A stretch of DNA of 64,000 nt from Actinomadura sp. J1-007 (GTDB taxonomy: Bacteria; Actinomycetota; Actinomycetes; Streptosporangiales; Streptosporangiaceae). Location of the stretch: positions 1,240,001-1,304,000 of the forward strand of contig NZ_WING01000002.1 in assembly GCF_009793335.1 (NCBI RefSeq), in the 5' to 3' direction. Position numbers and translations under genes: made by a program. Below, one piece after another: positions 26,664 to 35,257 of this stretch. The notes under the pieces are model-generated. The model searched no databases and was not told the origin of the DNA. It was given only the letters and a program-made list of their open reading frames with translations. Position 1 is the first letter of the stretch, and each line of letters begins with the position of its first letter.

Positions 26664-29600
26664 GTGCGCGCGAGAATCGTGGTCGGGGCCGTGCCGGGTG
26701 CGCTGTCGTGGTACCTGCGGCTGTCCGGCGTGGTGTCGATCCTCGCGTGGCTGTCGGCCGACTGGATCGAGCGGCTGCTCGACATCTGGGTGCTGCGCTG
26801 GATCGGCTACTTCGGCTGGCTGCCCAGCATGCCGTGGGGCGTGCTGCTGGTCCTGCTGTCGTCCGGCGTGCGGCGCCGCAAGCGCGCTGCCTGGCGGATC
26901 ACGCTCGTCCTGCTGGCGCTGTTCTTCGGCCTGTCGGTGCTGGTGCTGATCGCCGGGGCGGCCGGCGCGGAGACCGGGCTCGGCCTCGGCGACTGGGCCG
27001 CCGCCGGAGGCTACGGGCTCGCGCTCGTGCTGCTCGTCGCGGCGCGCGGCGAGTTCGGCGCGCTCGGCGGGCGCGCCAACCTGCGCCTCGCGCTCGGCGT
27101 GTTCGCGGCGCTGCTGGTCGTCAGCGGCCTGCTCGGCACCACGCTGGTGCGCCTCACCGACCGCGACCCGGGCGGCGGGGCCTGGACGCAGCCGGTGTAC
27201 GTGGTGCTCCAGACGATCCTCGGCGCGGGCGCCACCGGCGGCACCGTGGACGTGGCCGTCCCCGGCTGGGTGGACCTGATCCTCGGGGTGCTCGGCAGCG
27301 GCCTGCTCCTGGTCACGGTGTGGGCGCTGTTCCGGCCCGGCCGCCGCGCCGCGGTGCTCACGCCGGGCGAGGAGCTGACGGCCCGGCGGCTCCTCGCCTC
27401 GTACGGCGAGGACGACTCGCTCGGCTACTTCGCGCTGCGCCGCGACAAGGACCTGCTGGTCGCGCCGAACGGCCGCGCCGCGCTCGCGTACCGCGTGCAG
27501 GGCTCGGTGTCGCTCGCGAGCGGCGACCCGCTCGGCGACCCCGAGGCGTGGGGCGCGGCGATCGAGGCGTGGCTGGAGGACTGCCGCGCGCACTCCTGGA
27601 CGCCCGGCGCGGTCAGCGTGGGGGAGCGGGCGGCGGTCGAGTACCGGCGGCACGGCCTGAACGTGCTGGAGCTCGGCGACGAGGCCATCGTCGACGTCGC
27701 CGGCTTCAACCTCGGCGGCCGGGAGATGCGGCAGGTCAGGCAGGCGGTGCGGCGGGTCGAGCGGGCCGGGTACACCGTCCGGATCCGGCGGCACGCGCAG
27801 ATCCCCGCGGCGGAGATGGCCGCGATCGGGGAGCGCGCCGACCAGTGGCGCGAGGGCGAGACCGAGCGCGGGTTCTCGATGGCGCTCGGACGGCTCGGCG
27901 ACCCGACCGACGGCCGCTGCGTGATGGTCGAGGCGTTCGACGGGGACGGCCGCCTGCGCGGGCTGCTCAGCTTCGTCCCGTGGGGGCGGAGCGGGCTGTC
28001 GCTCGACCTGATGCGCCGCGACCGCGGCGCGGAGAACGGCCTGAACGAGTTCATGGTCGCCAAGCTGGTCGAGGGGGCCGCGACCGTGGGGGTCCGCCGG
28101 GTCTCGCTCAACTTCGCGATGCTGCGCTCGGTGTTCGAGCGCGGCTCCCAGATCGGGGCGGGGCCCGCGGTGCGGCTGGCGTACGGGGTGCTGTCGTTCA
28201 TGTCGCGGTTCTGGCAGCTGGAGTCGCTGTACCTGTCCAACGCCAAGTACCACCCCGAGTGGGTGCCCCGGTACGTGTGCTTCGCGCACGCCGGCGGCGG
28301 GCTGATGAGCCTCGGCCTGGCGTACGCGCGGGCCGAGGGGTTCCTGCCCAGCCTGAGCCGCCGCAGGCTGGACCGGGCCGCGAACGCCGCGCCCTCGCCC
28401 GAGCTGGTCGCCGGGATCCGCGAGATCGACGCGGCCGCCGACCGGGCGCGGGCGCCCCGGCGGCGGCTGTCGGAGCAGGAGCGCGTCCGGCACGCCAAGC
28501 TGGACCGCATCCGGGCGGCGGGCGTCGAGCCGTACCCCCTCGGCTTCGCGCGCACCGACCTGGTCGCGGGCGTCCGCGCCCGGTACGGGACGCCGCCGGC
28601 GGGCACCCGCACCGGCGGCGCCGCCGCGGTGGCGGGCCGCGTCATGCGGACCCGCGAGCACGGCCGGCTGATCTTCGTGACGCTGCGCGACGAGACCGGC
28701 GACCTCCAGGTCATGCTGGCCGCCGACGCGGTCGGGGACGCGGCCCTGCGGGACTGGAAGCGCATGGTCGACCTCGGCGACCAGGTCGGCGTCGCCGGCG
28801 AGGTCGTCACCAGCAGGCGCGGGGAGCTGTCGGTCCTCGCCTCGTCCTGGACGCTGACGGCCAAGTGCCTGCACCCGCTGCCCGACAAGCGGTCCGGGCT
28901 GGCCGACCCCGAGACGCGGGTGCGCCGCCGGGCCGTCGACCTCATCGTCAACGACGAGTCGCGGCGGATGCTGCGGATGCGCGGCGACGCGTTCCACGCG
29001 GTACGGGACGTGCTGCGCGGGCGCGGCTACCTGGAGGTCGAGACGCCGGTCCTCCAGCCCGTGCACGGCGGCGCGGCGGCCCGGCCGTTCACCACCCGGA
29101 TCAACGCCTACGACCTGCGGCTCTACCTGCGGATCGCGCCCGAGCTGTACCTCAAGCGGCTGCTGGTCGGCGGGCTCGGCAAGGTCTTCGAGCTCGGCCG
29201 CGACTTCCGCAACGAGGGCGCGGACGCCACGCACAACCCCGAGTTCACGATGCTGGAGGCGTACGAGCCGTACGGCGACTACGACACGATGGCCGCGCTG
29301 GCCCGGGACCTGGTCGTGTCCGCCGCGCGCGCCGCGCTCGGCACGACCGTCGTCGTCCGCGGCGGCGCCGAGCACGACCTCGCCGGGCCGTGGGACCGCG
29401 TCACGGTGTACGGCTCGGTGTCCGGGGCGCTCGGCGAGGAGGTCACGCCGGACACCCCGGAGCGCGCCGTCCGCGCGCACGCCGGGCGGATCGGGCTGGA
29501 CCCGGACCCGGACTGGGGGCAGGGGCGCGTCGTCCAGGCGATCTACGAGGCGCTCGTCGAGCACCGCCTGGCGGCGCCGACGTTCGTCCGCGACTTCCCC

Positions 29601-29933
29601 GCCGAGACCTCGCCGCTGACCCGCCCGCACCGCGACGACGCGCGCCTCGCCGAGAAGTGGGACCTCGTCGTGTTCGGGATGGAGCTCGGCACCGCGTACT
29701 CCGAGCTGGTCGATCCGGTGCTCCAGCGCGAGCGGCTGACCGGGCAGTCGCTGCTGGCGGCGGGCGGCGACCCGGAGGCGATGGAGCTGGACGAGGACTT
29801 CCTGCGGGCCCTGGAGTACGGGATGCCCCCGGCCGGCGGCCTCGGCATGGGGATGGACCGGCTGCTCATCGCGCTCACCGGCCGCGGCATCCGCGAGACG
29901 ATCGCGTTCCCCCTCGTCCGGCCGGGAGGGTGA
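26664..29933 (+). CDS. lysX: Lysyl-phosphatidylglycerol synthase fused to lysyl-tRNA synthetase (LysX)
   Basis: A 1089-residue bifunctional enzyme that charges lysine to tRNA and transfers it to phosphatidylglycerol, giving resistance to cationic peptides. Residues about 10-240 hold six or more membrane helices; about 250-560 form the MprF-type transferase domain (DUF2156; GRCVMVEAFDGDGRLRGLLSFVPWG). Residues about 600-1089 are a class II lysyl-tRNA synthetase with an OB domain, motif 2 FELGRDFRNEGADATHNPE and motif 3 GLGMGMDRLLIALTG. GTG at 26664 follows a GGGGGACAGG ribosome site; an in-frame start at 26619 is possible. LysX is a hallmark of mycobacteria and relatives. Confidence 0.92.
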   Translation: MRARIVVGAVPGALSWYLRLSGVVSILAWLSADWIERLLDIWVLRWIGYFGWLPSMPWGVLLVLLSSGVRRRKRAAWRITLVLLALFFGLSVLVLIAGAAGAETGLGLGDWAAAGGYGLALVLLVAARGEFGALGGRANLRLALGVFAALLVVSGLLGTTLVRLTDRDPGGGAWTQPVYVVLQTILGAGATGGTVDVAVPGWVDLILGVLGSGLLLVTVWALFRPGRRAAVLTPGEELTARRLLASYGEDDSLGYFALRRDKDLLVAPNGRAALAYRVQGSVSLASGDPLGDPEAWGAAIEAWLEDCRAHSWTPGAVSVGERAAVEYRRHGLNVLELGDEAIVDVAGFNLGGREMRQVRQAVRRVERAGYTVRIRRHAQIPAAEMAAIGERADQWREGETERGFSMALGRLGDPTDGRCVMVEAFDGDGRLRGLLSFVPWGRSGLSLDLMRRDRGAENGLNEFMVAKLVEGAATVGVRRVSLNFAMLRSVFERGSQIGAGPAVRLAYGVLSFMSRFWQLESLYLSNAKYHPEWVPRYVCFAHAGGGLMSLGLAYARAEGFLPSLSRRRLDRAANAAPSPELVAGIREIDAAADRARAPRRRLSEQERVRHAKLDRIRAAGVEPYPLGFARTDLVAGVRARYGTPPAGTRTGGAAAVAGRVMRTREHGRLIFVTLRDETGDLQVMLAADAVGDAALRDWKRMVDLGDQVGVAGEVVTSRRGELSVLASSWTLTAKCLHPLPDKRSGLADPETRVRRRAVDLIVNDESRRMLRMRGDAFHAVRDVLRGRGYLEVETPVLQPVHGGAAARPFTTRINAYDLRLYLRIAPELYLKRLLVGGLGKVFELGRDFRNEGADATHNPEFTMLEAYEPYGDYDTMAALARDLVVSAARAALGTTVVVRGGAEHDLAGPWDRVTVYGSVSGALGEEVTPDTPERAVRAHAGRIGLDPDPDWGQGRVVQAIYEALVEHRLAAPTFVRDFPAETSPLTRPHRDDARLAEKWDLVVFGMELGTAYSELVDPVLQRERLTGQSLLAAGGDPEAMELDEDFLRALEYGMPPAGGLGMGMDRLLIALTGRGIRETIAFPLVRPGG

Positions 29934-29973
29934 GCCCGCGCGGGGCCGGCGTCAAGCGGAAGACCAAACCGGT

Positions 29974-30031
29974 ATGACCGTCTTCGCGGAGTATGTGAGA
30001 AGCTGCGGACGACGACACTAGGGACGGTCAT
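29974..30031. repeat. 9-bp inverted repeat flanking the aarF start region
   Basis: ATGACCGTC at 29974-29982 and GACGGTCAT at 30023-30031 are exact complements separated by 40 bases, and the right arm ends 3 bases before the GTG start. The pair could be a looping operator or an RNA structure that covers the ribosome site (AGGGACGG). No other copy was noticed. Confidence 0.35.
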
Positions 30032-30034
30032 TTC

Positions 30035-31389
30035 GTGAGTGACATACCCCGCCGCGCGGTCACCAGGACCGCGAAACTGGCCAGCCTGCCCTCGGGTTCG
30101 CGGGCCGCACCGCCCTCGGCCTCGGCAAGCGCACCATCGGGCGGCCCGCCGAGGCCGTCGCGCTGGAGGTCCAGCGCCGCACCGCCGACCAGCTCTTCTC
30201 CGTGCTCGGGGAGCTGAAGGGCGGCGCGATGAAGGTCGGGCAGCTCCTGTCGATCTTCGAGGCGGGGCTCCCGGAGGAGCTCGCCGGCCCGTTCCGCGCG
30301 AGCCTCACCCGGCTCCAGGAGGCCGCGCCGCCGCTGCCCGCCGCCACCGCGCACCGCGTCATGGCCGAGGGCCTCGGCCCGGACTGGCGCGACAGCTTCG
30401 CCTCGTTCGACGACCGGCCCGCCGCCGCCGCGTCGATCGGGCAGGTCCACAAGGCGGTGTGGCACGACGGCCGCGAGGTCGCCGTCAAGGTGCAGTACCC
30501 CGGCGCGGGCAAGGCGCTGATGAGCGACTTCAACCAGATCTCGCGGCTGAGCAGGCTGATCACCCCGCTGTTCCCGGGGATCGAGGTCAAGCCGGTCGTC
30601 GCCGACCTGAAGCGGCGCCTGGAGAAGGAGCTGGACTACGACGACGAGGCCCGCGCGCAGACCGCGTTCCACGACGCGTACGCCGGCGACCCCGACTTCC
30701 TCGTGCCCGCCGTCGTCGCCCAGTCCGGCAACGTGCTCGTCACCGAGTGGCTGGACGGCACGCCGCTGTCCAAGGTGATCTCGGAGGGGACGCGGGAGGA
30801 GCGCGACCGGGCGGGCCTGCTGCTGTTCCGGTTCATCCTGTCCGGGCCGGCCCGCTGCCAGATGATCCACATCGACCCGCACCCGGGCAACTTCCGCCTG
30901 CTGGACGACGGCCGCCTCGGCGTCATGGACTTCGGCGGCGCCGCCCGCGTCCCGGCCGAGCTCCAGTGGTCGATCGGGCGGCTGCTGCGCATCGGCACCA
31001 TGGGCGCCCCGGACGCCATCGTGGACGCCCTGCGGGAGGAGGGCTTCCTCGCGCCCGACGGCGAGGTCGACGCCGAGGAGATGGCCGCGCTCGTCGTCCC
31101 GCACGCGACGCCGTTCGCCGAGGAGCGCTTCCGCTACACCCGCGAGTGGATGCGCCGCGAGACCGCCCGCGGCCTCGGCGTCGCCGCCGACATGCGGCCC
31201 GGCGGCATCGCCCGCCAGCTCCGGCTGCCCCCGCAGTACCTCGCCGTCAGCCGCGCCCTCGCCGGGTGCGGCGGAGTGCTCTGCCAGCTTGAGGCCGAGG
31301 GTCCCTACCGCGCCGAGGCCGTCCGCTGGCTCCCCGGCTTCGCGGGCGGGGAGGACCCGGGGACGGACGAGACCGAGGCCACCGCCTGA
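30035..31389 (+). CDS. AarF/UbiB (ABC1) atypical kinase (one-base gap near start)
   Basis: An about 451-residue protein-kinase-like ATPase of the ABC1/UbiB family. All family motifs are present: KxGQ in AMKVGQLLS, the alanine-rich loop AAAASIGQVHKA, the lysine in VAVKVQYPG, HIDPHPGNF and the DFG in VMDFGG. GTG at 30035 with an upstream AGGGACGG is a good start (SDIPRRAVTRTAKLASLP). Its frame breaks at the CCC run at 30089-30091, and one more C restores a normal N-terminal helix (GFAGRTALGLGKRTIGRPAE) joined to the rest. Starting at 30202 instead would remove the family's N-terminal region. The exact substrate of bacterial members is unsettled; a role in isoprenoid quinone metabolism or lipid homeostasis is usual. 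Confidence 0.85.
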
Positions 31390-31409
31390 CGCGCGTCCGT
31401 GCCGGCGGG

Positions 31410-31426
31410 CCCCGGTCCGGCCGGGG
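31410..31426. terminator. Hairpin between convergent aarF and siderophore gene
   Basis: CCCCGG-TCCGG-CCGGGG forms a 6-bp stem in the 65-base gap between two convergent stop codons. It is short but GC-only, and a shared terminator is plausible. Confidence 0.4.
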
Positions 31427-31454
31427 AGAACGTTCCAGGGGTGCGTGACCGCCG

Positions 31455-32300
31455 TCAGGCGAGCGCCTTGGCCTCCTCCTCCTCGACCTGCTTGTTCCAC
31501 TCGCGCTTGGACGACTGCCAGCCGTCCTCGTCGCGGCCCCGGCGCCAGTAGCCGGAGATGGACAGCCGGTCGAGCGGGAGGCCGCGGTCGACGCGCAGGT
31601 GGCGGCGCAGCTCCTTGACGAACCCGGCCTCGCCGTGCACGAACGCGTGCACCTCGCCCTCGGGGAACGCCAGGTCGCGGACCGCGCCGACGAGCGCCTC
31701 GCCGACCTCGCCGCCGTCGCGGTGCAGCCACACGATCTCCGCGTCGCCCGGCGTCGGCAGCTCCTGCTCCTCCTCAGGGCCCGCGACCTCGACGAACACC
31801 CGCGCGGGCGCGCCGGTCGGGACCCGTTCGAGGGCGGCGCCGATCGCGGGGAGCGCGCTCTCGTCGCCGACCAGCAGGTGCCAGTCGGCCCGCTCGCTCG
31901 GCGCGTACGCCCCGCCGGGCCCCATGAACAGCACCTCCTCGCCGGGCTGGACGCGCGCGGCCCACGGGCCCGCGAGCCCCTTGTCGCCGTGGTGGACGAA
32001 GTCGATGGCCAGCTCGACCTTCTCCGGGTCCCACGACCGCACCGTGTAGGTGCGCGTGGTCGGCCACTGCTCGCGCGGGTACTCCGCGCGGACCCGCTCC
32101 ATGTCGAGCGGCTCCGGGTACTCCACGCCGGGCTGCTTGAACAGCAGCTTGACGTAGTGGTCGGTGTACTCGCCCGCCCCGAACCCGGCGAGTCCCTCAC
32201 CGCCGACCACGACCCGGATCATGTGCGGGGTGACCCGCTCGGTGCGCAGCACCGTGCCGCGGTTCAGCTTCGGCCTTCTGCGCGCCGGTTCCGTCGCCAT
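31455..32300 (-). CDS. Siderophore-interacting protein (flavin-dependent ferric reductase)
   Basis: A 281-residue SIP-family flavoprotein that reduces ferric siderophores after uptake. The FAD-binding motif is RTYTVRSWDPEKVELAIDFV near residue 85, followed by GPAARVQPGEEV-like sequence and a C-terminal NAD(P)H-binding domain (HLLVGDESALPAIGAALERVP). ATG at 32300. A sequence resembling the actinobacterial iron box lies 39 bases upstream of the start at 32339-32357, so iron repression is likely. It is downstream of a MerR gene on the same strand. Confidence 0.88.
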   Translation of the reverse strand: MATEPARRRPKLNRGTVLRTERVTPHMIRVVVGGEGLAGFGAGEYTDHYVKLLFKQPGVEYPEPLDMERVRAEYPREQWPTTRTYTVRSWDPEKVELAIDFVHHGDKGLAGPWAARVQPGEEVLFMGPGGAYAPSERADWHLLVGDESALPAIGAALERVPTGAPARVFVEVAGPEEEQELPTPGDAEIVWLHRDGGEVGEALVGAVRDLAFPEGEVHAFVHGEAGFVKELRRHLRVDRGLPLDRLSISGYWRRGRDEDGWQSSKREWNKQVEEEEAKALA

Positions 32301-32338
32301 GCGTGCCTCCGATGAGAGGATGTTCCGATCGGTATTAA

Positions 32339-32357
32339 TTAGGTAACCCTAACTCGC
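32339..32357. promoter_or_regulatory. Iron-box-like site (IdeR/DtxR family)
   Basis: The sequence TTAGGTAACCCTAACTCGC agrees at 13 of 19 positions with the DtxR/IdeR consensus TTAGGTTAGCCTAACCTAA, with the left half and centre best preserved. It overlaps the stop codon of the MerR gene and sits upstream of the siderophore-interacting protein gene. The match was counted by eye. Confidence 0.55.
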
Positions 32358-32825
32358 GTTCGCCCCGCCTTGTTCCGCGCCGCGCCGGACGCGGCCCGGG
32401 GAGGCGTGCTCGCCGGTCCAGCGGCGGGTCGCCGCGCGCAGGCGGGGGCAGCGGTCGGCGGGATGGTCGCTCGGGCACGTGAGCAGGTGCTCCAGGTACG
32501 CCTTCGCCTCGTTCAGCCGGTCGATCTGGGCCTCGACGGCCCGGACCCGGCCCTGCACGGTCGCGCGCCAGTCGCGGCCCTCGCCGCCGCCCGCGAGGAC
32601 GGCCGCGATCTCCTCCAGGCTCATCAGCCCGGTGCCCTGCCAGATCCGGACGAGCGCGATGCGGTGCAGCTCGTCCGGGCCGTACCAGCGGCGCCCGCCG
32701 CGCCGTTCGGCGGGCGCCACCAGCCCGCACTCGTCCCAGTAGCGCAGCGCCGAGACCGCCATCCCGAACCGCGCCGCCACGTCCCCGATCGGGACCAGGT
32801 CCTCCGCCTTCTCCGTGCCGTCCAT
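32349..32825 (-). CDS. MerR-family transcriptional regulator
   Basis: A 158-residue regulator whose N-terminal winged HTH reads IGDVAARFGMAVSALRYWDECGLVAP, followed by the second wing RRWYGPDELHRIALVRIW and a coiled-coil dimer helix (RVRAVEAQIDRLNEAKAYLEHLL). Two cysteines (LTCPSDHPADRCPRL) lie in the C-terminal effector part, but no metal-site pattern is clear. ATG at 32825 is chosen; an in-frame ATG at 32861 would overlap the proposed operator. It is divergent from a SnoaL-like gene, the usual arrangement for a MerR target. Confidence 0.82.
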   Translation of the reverse strand: MDGTEKAEDLVPIGDVAARFGMAVSALRYWDECGLVAPAERRGGRRWYGPDELHRIALVRIWQGTGLMSLEEIAAVLAGGGEGRDWRATVQGRVRAVEAQIDRLNEAKAYLEHLLTCPSDHPADRCPRLRAATRRWTGEHASPGRVRRGAEQGGANAS

Positions 32826-32844
32826 GGGCCCATCCGACCTCGAC

Positions 32845-32866
32845 CCGGCTTGAGGCGGCAAGCCGG
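32845..32866. promoter_or_regulatory. Inverted repeat between merR-type gene and SnoaL-like gene
   Basis: CCGGCTT at 32845-32851 and AAGCCGG at 32860-32866 are exact complements with an 8-base spacer, in the 53-base divergent gap. The 22-base size and position fit a MerR operator in a promoter spacer. Confidence 0.45.
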
Positions 32867-32878
32867 TACGTTCGGCCC

Positions 32879-33355
32879 ATGGCGGTCAGCAGGCAGGGCA
32901 TGACGGACGAGCAGCGCAAGTCGGTGGCGCTGGAGTACCTCAAGGGCTTCGACAACGGCGGCGTCACCTCCGACGGGTCGCCGCTGCTGGACCTGTTCGC
33001 GGACGACGCGCAGGTCTGGTTCCCGAAATGGGGCCTCGCGAACGGCAGGGAGGAGATCGGGCGGCTGTTCGCGGACGTGGGCGGCACGATCACCTCGATC
33101 CGGCACCACTACGCGTCGTTCAACTGGGTCTTCTCCGGCGGCGACACGATCGTCGCGGAGGGGACGAGCCACGGGGAGCACCGCGACGGCGCGTGGCGGG
33201 CGGGCGTACCCGAGTGGGCGGCGGGGCGCTGGTGCGACGTGTTCGAGATCCGCGACTTCCTGATCCAGCGGGTGTTCATCTACCTCGACCCCGACTACGC
33301 GGGCGCCGACACCGGCCGCTACCCCTGGCTGGCGGGCGCGCGGGACGGGGACTGA
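32879..33355 (+). CDS. SnoaL/NTF2-like domain protein
   Basis: A 158-residue single-domain protein with the SnoaL/NTF2-like cone fold pattern: an N-terminal helix (VALEYLKGFDNGG), LLDLFADDAQVWFPKWGLANGREEI, and late strands (WCDVFEIRDFLIQRVFIYLDPDY). Members are isomerases, hydrolases or binding proteins for small hydrophobic ligands, so no reaction can be named. ATG at 32879 or 32900 are both possible. The divergent MerR gene probably controls it. Confidence 0.7.
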   Translation: MAVSRQGMTDEQRKSVALEYLKGFDNGGVTSDGSPLLDLFADDAQVWFPKWGLANGREEIGRLFADVGGTITSIRHHYASFNWVFSGGDTIVAEGTSHGEHRDGAWRAGVPEWAAGRWCDVFEIRDFLIQRVFIYLDPDYAGADTGRYPWLAGARDGD

Positions 33356-33409
33356 GGAGGCTGGCCGGGCGGGGGCGCGGACCGGCGCCACCGGGCCCTA
33401 AATATTTCA

Positions 33410-33424
33410 CGAGTAAATTACTTG
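33410..33424. promoter_or_regulatory. Near-perfect palindrome in the FUSC promoter, probable MarR operator
   Basis: CGAGTAA-A-TTACTTG has 7-bp arms with one mismatch and lies 13 bases before the GTG of the FUSC gene, in the only AT-rich patch of the area (33401-33430). Its size and base content suit a MarR-family operator; the MarR gene lies directly downstream of the FUSC gene. Confidence 0.55.
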
Positions 33425-33437
33425 GTAAGCTTCTGGG

Positions 33438-35192
33438 GTGCCCGAACAGAACCGCGCCTCCGCGACCGCCGCCCGCGTACGCCCGCTGCCGCTCAAGGGC
33501 GTGCTGCGGCTCGGGCGCGCCGCCGACATCTGGCACAAGGGCGCGCTCAGCGCTCCCGTCGCGTTCGCCGTCCCCGCCCTCGTCCTGCTCGCCGCCGGAC
33601 GCCTCGACCTCGCGCTGTCCACCTCGGCGGGCGCGCTGTGCATCCTGTACGGCCACGCGCAGCCGTACGCCGCGCGGGCCCGCACGCTCGCCTGGGTCGT
33701 CCTCGGCATGGCCGCGAGCATGGGGGCCGCGCTGCTCACCGCCGCGCTGACCGGCGACGGCGCGGTACGGATCGCGGTCGCGGCGCTGCTGGCCGCCGTC
33801 CACAAGACGGTCTGCGACGCGACGCGGATCGGCCCGCCCGCCAACGTGATCTTCACGTTCACCGCGGCGAGCTGCGCGTTCCTGCCCGTGACCCTCGGCG
33901 CGATCCCGGGCCACCTGGCGCTGTGCCTGGCGGGCGGCGCGGTCGCGTGGCTGGTCGGCATGGCGCCCTGCCTCGTCCGCCCCGAGGGGCCGCAGCGGAT
34001 CGCGACCGCCCGCGCCCTGGAGGCCGTCGCCCGGCTGGCGCGCGCCCAGCCCGGCACGCCCGCCGGGGCCCGCGCCCGGCACGACGCCGCCGCCGCGATC
34101 AACGCCGCGTGGGGCACGCTGTTCCGCGTCGGCGCGCGCACCCCCGCGCGGGCCGCGTCCAGGCTCGCCCTGGAACGGCTCGTCGTGCACGCCGAGACCG
34201 CCGTGGCGGGCGCCCCCGCCGATCCCGTACGGCTCGCCGCCTGGGCCCGCGGCCTGCGCAAGGGCCGCCCGCTGCCCGTCCCGCCCGCCGCCGCGCCCGG
34301 CGGCGCGGACCCCGACGAGCTGGCGGGGGTCGCCGCCGACCGCGCCGCGTCCCTGGCCCGCCCCGCCCCGACGGCGGCCCGGCTGCGGCGGCCCTCGCCC
34401 GCCGCAGCGCGCGGCGTGCGCGCCGTCGCCGCGGCGCTGCGCCCCGGCTCGCCGCTGCTGCCGATCGGGGCGCGCGTCGCGGTCGGCGGGGCGCTCGCCG
34501 GATGGGCCTCGCTGGCGCTCGGAGTCGGCCGCCCGTACTGGGCGGTCGTCACCGCCGCCGCCGTCTTCCAGGCCAACATCTCCCTGACGTGGAGGCGGGC
34601 GCTCCAGCGCGCCGTCGGCAACCTCGCGGGGCTCGCCCTGTTCACGGCGCTGCTCCCGATCACCCGTACCGGGCAGCTCGCGCTCGTCCTCGCCGTCATG
34701 GCGTTCCAGTTCGCGGCCGAGGCGACGATGGCCCGCAACTACTGGCTCGGCAGCGTGTTCGTCACGCCGATGGCGCTGCTGATGATCGAGTTCGCCGGGG
34801 CCGGGCCCGCCCGGACGCTGGTCGCCGACCGCTGGCTCGACACCTGCGTCGGCGCCGCGTTCGGCCTGCTGAGCTGCGCGGTGGTGACCAACCGCCGCGC
34901 CACCGGCCGGATCGGCGCCGCGCTGGACCGGCTCGCGGACGCCACCGACGCCGCCCGCGCGCTCGGCCGCGCCGCCGCCCCCGACCCGCTGGAGGCCGGA
35001 TGGGCCCGCGACCGGGTCGCGACCGCGCTGGTCGAACTGCGCGAGGCCGTGGACGTCGCGTCCGGCGAGTGGTGGCAGGGCGCCCTCCCCGAGGAACGCG
35101 TCGAGCGGGCCGAACGCGAGGGCCACCGCGTCCTCGCCAGCCTCGCCCTGGACCCGGCCCGCACCGCCGGGACGCCCGCCGCGGGGCCGTGA
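33438..35192 (+). CDS. FUSC-family (aromatic acid exporter-like) membrane protein
   Basis: A 584-residue inner-membrane protein of the fusaric acid resistance/AaeB group. An N-terminal block of about five or six helices (residues 30-165), a soluble alanine-rich middle, and a second helix block (about 340-470, with RPYWAVVTAAAVFQANISLTW typical of the FUSC_2 domain) are seen, with a soluble C-terminal tail. Members export aromatic acids. GTG at 33438. The MarR gene 65 bases downstream and the palindrome at 33410 suggest induction by a phenolic compound, which fits the aromatic catabolism genes nearby. Confidence 0.82.
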   Translation: MPEQNRASATAARVRPLPLKGVLRLGRAADIWHKGALSAPVAFAVPALVLLAAGRLDLALSTSAGALCILYGHAQPYAARARTLAWVVLGMAASMGAALLTAALTGDGAVRIAVAALLAAVHKTVCDATRIGPPANVIFTFTAASCAFLPVTLGAIPGHLALCLAGGAVAWLVGMAPCLVRPEGPQRIATARALEAVARLARAQPGTPAGARARHDAAAAINAAWGTLFRVGARTPARAASRLALERLVVHAETAVAGAPADPVRLAAWARGLRKGRPLPVPPAAAPGGADPDELAGVAADRAASLARPAPTAARLRRPSPAAARGVRAVAAALRPGSPLLPIGARVAVGGALAGWASLALGVGRPYWAVVTAAAVFQANISLTWRRALQRAVGNLAGLALFTALLPITRTGQLALVLAVMAFQFAAEATMARNYWLGSVFVTPMALLMIEFAGAGPARTLVADRWLDTCVGAAFGLLSCAVVTNRRATGRIGAALDRLADATDAARALGRAAAPDPLEAGWARDRVATALVELREAVDVASGEWWQGALPEERVERAEREGHRVLASLALDPARTAGTPAAGP

Positions 35193-35257
35193 GCCGAGGC
35201 GCCCGCGCGGGCGTAACATCTGCCACTGCGGACGCGGTGGCGCGGAGGGAGACGGGC

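Noticed and set aside
30202..31389. A short AarF protein starting at ATG 30202
   Set aside because: It would lack the family's N-terminal helix, which is present upstream in another frame and is restored by one C; the longer repaired gene is preferred.
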